From Clostridia bacterium (lineage in GTDB: Bacteria; Bacillota; Clostridia; Oscillospirales; CAG-272): a DNA stretch of 43,072 nt. Position 1 is the first letter of the stretch; each line of letters starts with the position of its first letter. Shown in pieces: positions 41,295 to 43,072 of this stretch. Made by a program: the position numbers and the translations under genes. The notes beneath the pieces are model-generated. The model did not search any database. It had not been told where the DNA came from and saw only the letters and a list, made by a program, of their open reading frames with translations. Location: the NCBI GenBank assembly GCA_017456145.1, contig JAFTJZ010000074.1, forward strand, positions 1 through 43,072. The letters run 5' to 3'.

Positions 41295-41313
41295 CTTCTT
41301 TGAGAGGTTGAAA

Positions 41314-42549
41314 GTGGATTATATAGGCATAAATGAAGCCGCTAACAGATGGGGGCTTTCTAAAAGATTTGTTCAGTTTCTTTGTTCTAACGGGAGAATA
41401 GAAGGTGCAACACGTTTGGGCCGTGCTTGGATGATTCCGAAGGATGCCGCAAAACCTGTTGACGGCAGAACCAAGGCGGCGAGAGCCGAGCATGATGCGG
41501 ATATGCCGCTGCCTCGCAAAACACCGTTTCTTTATATGACCGACCTTTATCACACTCCGGGAACTGCCGATGAGGTAGGCGAAAGTCTTACATACAACCA
41601 CGAAGCGCAGGTGCTCTTTTTAGCTGAGGTTGCCTATTCACGTGGTGAGATCGACAAGGTTTACGACAGCGCAAACTATCTGCTTTCAAAGCACTCCGGC
41701 TTTTACGCCGTCCTTTCCGCGGGTATGCTTCTTGCGATGTGCGCGATATGGAAGGGCGACATTGATATGTGGCGCAAAGCCAAGATTCATATATCCGAAG
41801 CACCCGCTAAAAACGACTATGACCGAGATACGATGCAGCTTGCGATAAGTGCCGTGGATATTATGCTTTACAGCGTGCAAAACTTCCCAAAGTGGTTCCA
41901 GATCGGTTGTTTTGAGCCGTTGCATAAGGATGCTTACCCTGCGGCAAAGGTATATTACGCCAAGTTTTTGTATACCGTAGCGTACTCGGTTGCAACAAAT
42001 GCGTTGAAACTCCCCGGTGCACAGGGGCTCTACGTTATGACCTCCGTGCCCTATACGCTTGAACCGATGATCTGCTGGGCAAACGAGAAAAACACGGTAA
42101 TGTCCGAGATCTATCTGCGCCTTACCTGCGCTGCCGTGTATCATAATGCCGGAAACGATACGGAAGCATTTCGACACATCGACAGAGCCTTAGCACTCGC
42201 TCTCCCCGACAAGTTTTACGGCGTGCTCGCGGAATATTGTCGTGCACTTGACAGCCTCATGGAGAAACGATTAACACTCATCGACGTGAACGCCTGGACG
42301 GAAGTCAAGAAACTCTACAAGGTCTATAACGAGGGCTGGGCAAAGCTCTCGGGAACCGTTCGCGGCAAGACGATTCTGACCACGCTATCCGATAAGGAAC
42401 GCGAGGTAGCTAAGCTCGCCGCCTTCGGCATGGGGAATCAAGAGATCGCAGATAGCCTGCATCTTTCGCTCTCCGTAGTCAAGCAATCGGTGCGGATCGT
42501 ATCCGAAAAATCGGGCTTGCCGCGTTCGAGTTTTGCCGCAATTCTTTGA
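41314..42549 (+). CDS. transcriptional regulator with N-terminal HTH and C-terminal LuxR HTH
   Basis: The 411-residue protein starts MDYIGINEAANRWGLSKR, an excisionase/MerR-like winged helix (1-50: GRIEGATRLGRAWMIPKDA). A middle alpha-helical, TPR-like region (about 80-340) follows, then a LuxR/GerE HTH at the C-terminus (about 352-411: LSDKEREVAKLAAFGMGNQE and IADSLHLSLSVVKQSV). Two DNA-binding domains in one chain are unusual but recur in clostridial genomes. The start is GTG at 41314, six bases after GAGAGG; the TTG at 41308 touches that site. The three palindromic operators upstream suggest autoregulation. Targets are unknown. Confidence 0.85.
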   Translation: MDYIGINEAANRWGLSKRFVQFLCSNGRIEGATRLGRAWMIPKDAAKPVDGRTKAARAEHDADMPLPRKTPFLYMTDLYHTPGTADEVGESLTYNHEAQVLFLAEVAYSRGEIDKVYDSANYLLSKHSGFYAVLSAGMLLAMCAIWKGDIDMWRKAKIHISEAPAKNDYDRDTMQLAISAVDIMLYSVQNFPKWFQIGCFEPLHKDAYPAAKVYYAKFLYTVAYSVATNALKLPGAQGLYVMTSVPYTLEPMICWANEKNTVMSEIYLRLTCAAVYHNAGNDTEAFRHIDRALALALPDKFYGVLAEYCRALDSLMEKRLTLIDVNAWTEVKKLYKVYNEGWAKLSGTVRGKTILTTLSDKEREVAKLAAFGMGNQEIADSLHLSLSVVKQSVRIVSEKSGLPRSSFAAIL

Positions 42550-42550
42550 A

Positions 42551-42587
42551 TTTATATATCTTTTTCACTCCCAAAAGGATATATAAA
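42551..42587 (+). terminator. AT-rich hairpin terminator after the regulator
   Basis: TTTATATATC (42551-42560) pairs with GATATATAAA (42578-42587), extended inward by TTTT/AAAA, followed by TTTTCCTT. A second hairpin ACCTAAAA/TTTTAGGT (42623-42644) lies further on, without a T-run. Confidence 0.65.
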
Positions 42588-42669
42588 TTTTCCTTGGGAA
42601 CCAAAAATGCCCGAAAAAAAAGACCTAAAAAAGTGATTTTAGGTAATACCGCAAACCGAAAAAATCTGC

Positions 42670-42675
42670 TATACT
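42670..42675 (+). promoter_or_regulatory. -10 box for the last gene
   Basis: TATACT lies 58 bases upstream of the ATG at 42733. No convincing -35 is seen 17 bases upstream (TACCGC), so this promoter may need an activator. Confidence 0.4.
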
Positions 42676-42732
42676 ATTATCATCGAGAGTGTGGCAGATT
42701 TTTCTTTTGATGAGATGCCGAAAGGAGCGACT

Positions 42733-43072
42733 ATGTTTCGTAAGATAATTCAGAATGATTACCCACAAGCAAAGGTCATCCCAAAGGAAGGCGATCTATA
42801 CAAGGTCGTAGAAACCTTTGGAAAAACCTTTGAGCTCCGTTACGGTTACTACGGAGATTGTGACCGAAGGTACGAGCCGGATGTGATCTATCCCGACTTT
42901 ACAAAAGACCCCGTATACACCGATGAGGGCACCCCTTTCGTCACAATGATGCAGGATGCTTGCAGGAGCTACAGCGGCGAATCCAAGCGTACCTCCGACA
43001 CCACCTGCGAGGAATGTAAATACTTCAAGCGCGGCGAAGAATGGTTCGGCATCTGCACTTGTACGATGAACA
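42733..43072 (+). CDS. unknown Cys-containing protein, 3' end beyond window
   Basis: An open frame starts at ATG 42733 behind AAAGGAG and runs through the window end (113 codons seen). It begins MFRKIIQNDYPQAKVIPKEG, is polar and soluble, and has KTFELRYGYYGDCDRRYEP, VIYPDFTKDPVYTDEG and a Cys set CEECKYF...GICTC near residues 98-112 that could bind zinc. I recall uncharacterised clostridial homologues but no function. The gene is partial here. Confidence 0.75.
   Translation, partial: MFRKIIQNDYPQAKVIPKEGDLYKVVETFGKTFELRYGYYGDCDRRYEPDVIYPDFTKDPVYTDEGTPFVTMMQDACRSYSGESKRTSDTTCEECKYFKRGEEWFGICTCTMN

Overview
The window looks like chromosomal DNA of an anaerobic Firmicute, most likely a gut-type member of the Clostridia (Oscillospiraceae/Lachnospiraceae grade). 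The reasons are strong sigma-A promoters with AAGGAGG-type ribosome sites, frequent GTG/TTG starts, lipobox lipoproteins, Fe-S and radical-SAM proteins, a LytTR/GHKL two-component system, a B12-dependent diol dehydratase locus, and a mixed GC content. I saw no rRNA, tRNA, CRISPR array, transposase or phage structural gene. The species-level assignment is inference.

Region 1 (1-7.06 kb) holds housekeeping and redox cassettes: a small unknown ORF, an iron-sulfur flavoprotein and a large GxGYxYxYP-type putative glycoside hydrolase lipoprotein. Next is a queuosine-salvage unit in which a preQ1-I riboswitch and intrinsic terminator precede a QueL-like radical SAM enzyme and a YhhQ-type transporter. 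A divergent pair follows (a 4Fe-4S protein and a Crp/Fnr regulator) sharing a perfect inverted repeat at -41.5 of the ferredoxin promoter. It ends with a small ABM-fold monooxygenase.

Region 2 (7.1-23.6 kb) is an all-plus-strand export, sensing and envelope island. Two unannotated mini-ORFs (25 and 30 codons) precede a heterodimeric ABC exporter pair. A promoter and a 63-64 bp tandem repeat then form the leader of an ECF sigma/anti-sigma pair. Two paralogous lipoproteins with a CPDPLCxHx4CPF motif are joined to an ABC ATPase and permease. A LytTR response regulator and a soluble GHKL histidine kinase come next, followed by a second heterodimeric ABC exporter whose promoter carries a textbook LytTR direct-repeat site (TTCGTGCAC twice, 21 bp apart).

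Region 3 (23.7-26.9 kb) has a MutT Nudix hydrolase overlapping an SDR, a DUF1295 membrane protein, a DUF5131 protein and a probable AraC-family remnant.

Region 4 (33.5-26.96 kb, minus strand) is a complete B12-dependent diol/glycerol dehydratase operon: large, medium and small subunits, both reactivase subunits and a PduO adenosyltransferase-GlcG fusion. The medium subunit carries an extra N-terminal region made of three helical repeats that resemble microcompartment targeting helices, although no shell protein is in the window. A REP-like double hairpin separates the medium and small subunit genes.

Region 5 (33.8-41.16 kb) is a probable four-gene operon from one strong promoter to one terminator: a small protein with a beta-grasp (ThiS/MoaD/ubiquitin-like) pattern, a 1748-residue DUF4132/HEAT protein, a four-helix membrane protein and an HSL-type esterase. 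This is the best candidate for an undescribed system. Region 6 (41.2 kb to the end) has a regulator with an N-terminal excisionase-like HTH and C-terminal LuxR HTH, preceded by three palindromic operators spaced exactly 25 bp apart, then the start of an unknown Cys-containing protein.
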